Positions 12,983-13,003 of a stretch of DNA of 13,003 bases are shown in pieces. The number at the start of each line of letters is the position of its first letter. Position 1 is the stretch's first letter. Source of the stretch: an uncultured Succinivibrio sp. GTDB lineage: Bacteria > Pseudomonadota > Gammaproteobacteria > Enterobacterales > Succinivibrionaceae. Below the pieces are notes generated by a model that was given only the letters and a program-made list of their open reading frames with translations, was not told where the DNA came from and did no database searches. The stretch lies in assembly GCA_900754255.1 (NCBI GenBank), contig CAAECI010000035.1, positions 1 to 13,003 on the forward strand, read 5' to 3'. Made by a program: the position numbers and the translations under genes.

Positions 12983-13003
12983 ATGTTTGTGGCAGTTTAT
13001 AAA
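12983..13003 (+). CDS. 5' end of a gene running off the window (7 codons visible)
   Basis: ATG at 12983 is followed by MFVAVYK and the frame is open to the window end. A strong promoter lies about 30 bp upstream and a weak AGGG (12970-12973) could serve as ribosome binding site with 9-nt spacing. Seven residues do not allow identification. Given the accessory nature of this end a transposase is possible, but that is only a guess. Confidence 0.5.

Noticed and set aside
1..13003. CRISPR arrays, toxin-antitoxin pairs, defence islands or intact insertion sequences
   Set aside because: No regularly spaced repeats, no recognisable Cas, restriction or toxin domains, and no complete transposase were seen on either strand.

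Overview
The window looks like a chromosomal segment of a gut- or rumen-type, moderately AT-rich gammaproteobacterium. The evidence is an E. coli-order galactofuranose ABC transporter operon (ytfQ-ytfR-ytfT-yjfF), a CRP-like site, and standard sigma70 promoters and Shine-Dalgarno sites. Succinivibrionaceae would fit, but that placement is an inference from gene content and protein style; no phylogenetic marker gene is present.

Layout on the + strand. (1) 1-1781: an envelope cluster made of the 3' end of a secreted or periplasmic protein and two lipoproteins. The lipoproteins share a short motif after the lipobox and then long coiled coils; I do not recognise the system. (2) 1782-2259: a non-coding leader of about 480 bp with two perfect hairpins, repeated CAAACGGTT words and two palindromes. 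(3) 2260-7000: ytfQ (periplasmic sugar-binding protein), ytfR (double ATPase), ytfT and yjfF (permeases), with 14- and 8-nt overlaps inside the ytfR-ytfT-yjfF block. Three hairpins separate ytfQ from ytfR, and a strong terminator closes the operon. (4) 7054-7530: an AT-rich promoter region with a CRP-like site, a correctly spaced -10 box and a LacI-type AACGTT element. (5) 7531-10588: tctC-tctB-tctA, a complete tripartite tricarboxylate transporter (TTT family) with a nested hairpin between tctC and tctB and a terminator after tctA.

(6) 10688-11227: a small exported protein of unknown function. (7) 11307-11395: tRNA-Ser(UGA) with its own promoter and an encoded CCA. (8) 11396-12030: an accessory-looking gap with a cluster of four GATCAT words and a 57-codon reading frame that resembles the N-terminus of a tyrosine integrase. 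(9) 12031-12465, - strand: a histidine-triad (HIT) hydrolase. (10) 12466-13003: mostly non-coding, with a start-less 58-codon remnant on the - strand, a terminator, and a strong promoter driving a gene that begins 20 bp from the right edge.

Functionally the core is two solute-uptake operons, one ATP-driven for a furanose sugar and one secondary for a carboxylate. Each has a highly expressed binding protein first, followed by RNA hairpins that would lower expression of the membrane components. A shared 11-bp motif (10 of 11 identical) lies upstream of both operons. The right third, around the tRNA, has the look of decayed mobile DNA. I see no CRISPR array, defence system or intact mobile element. 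The least explained coding content is the lipoprotein pair at the left.
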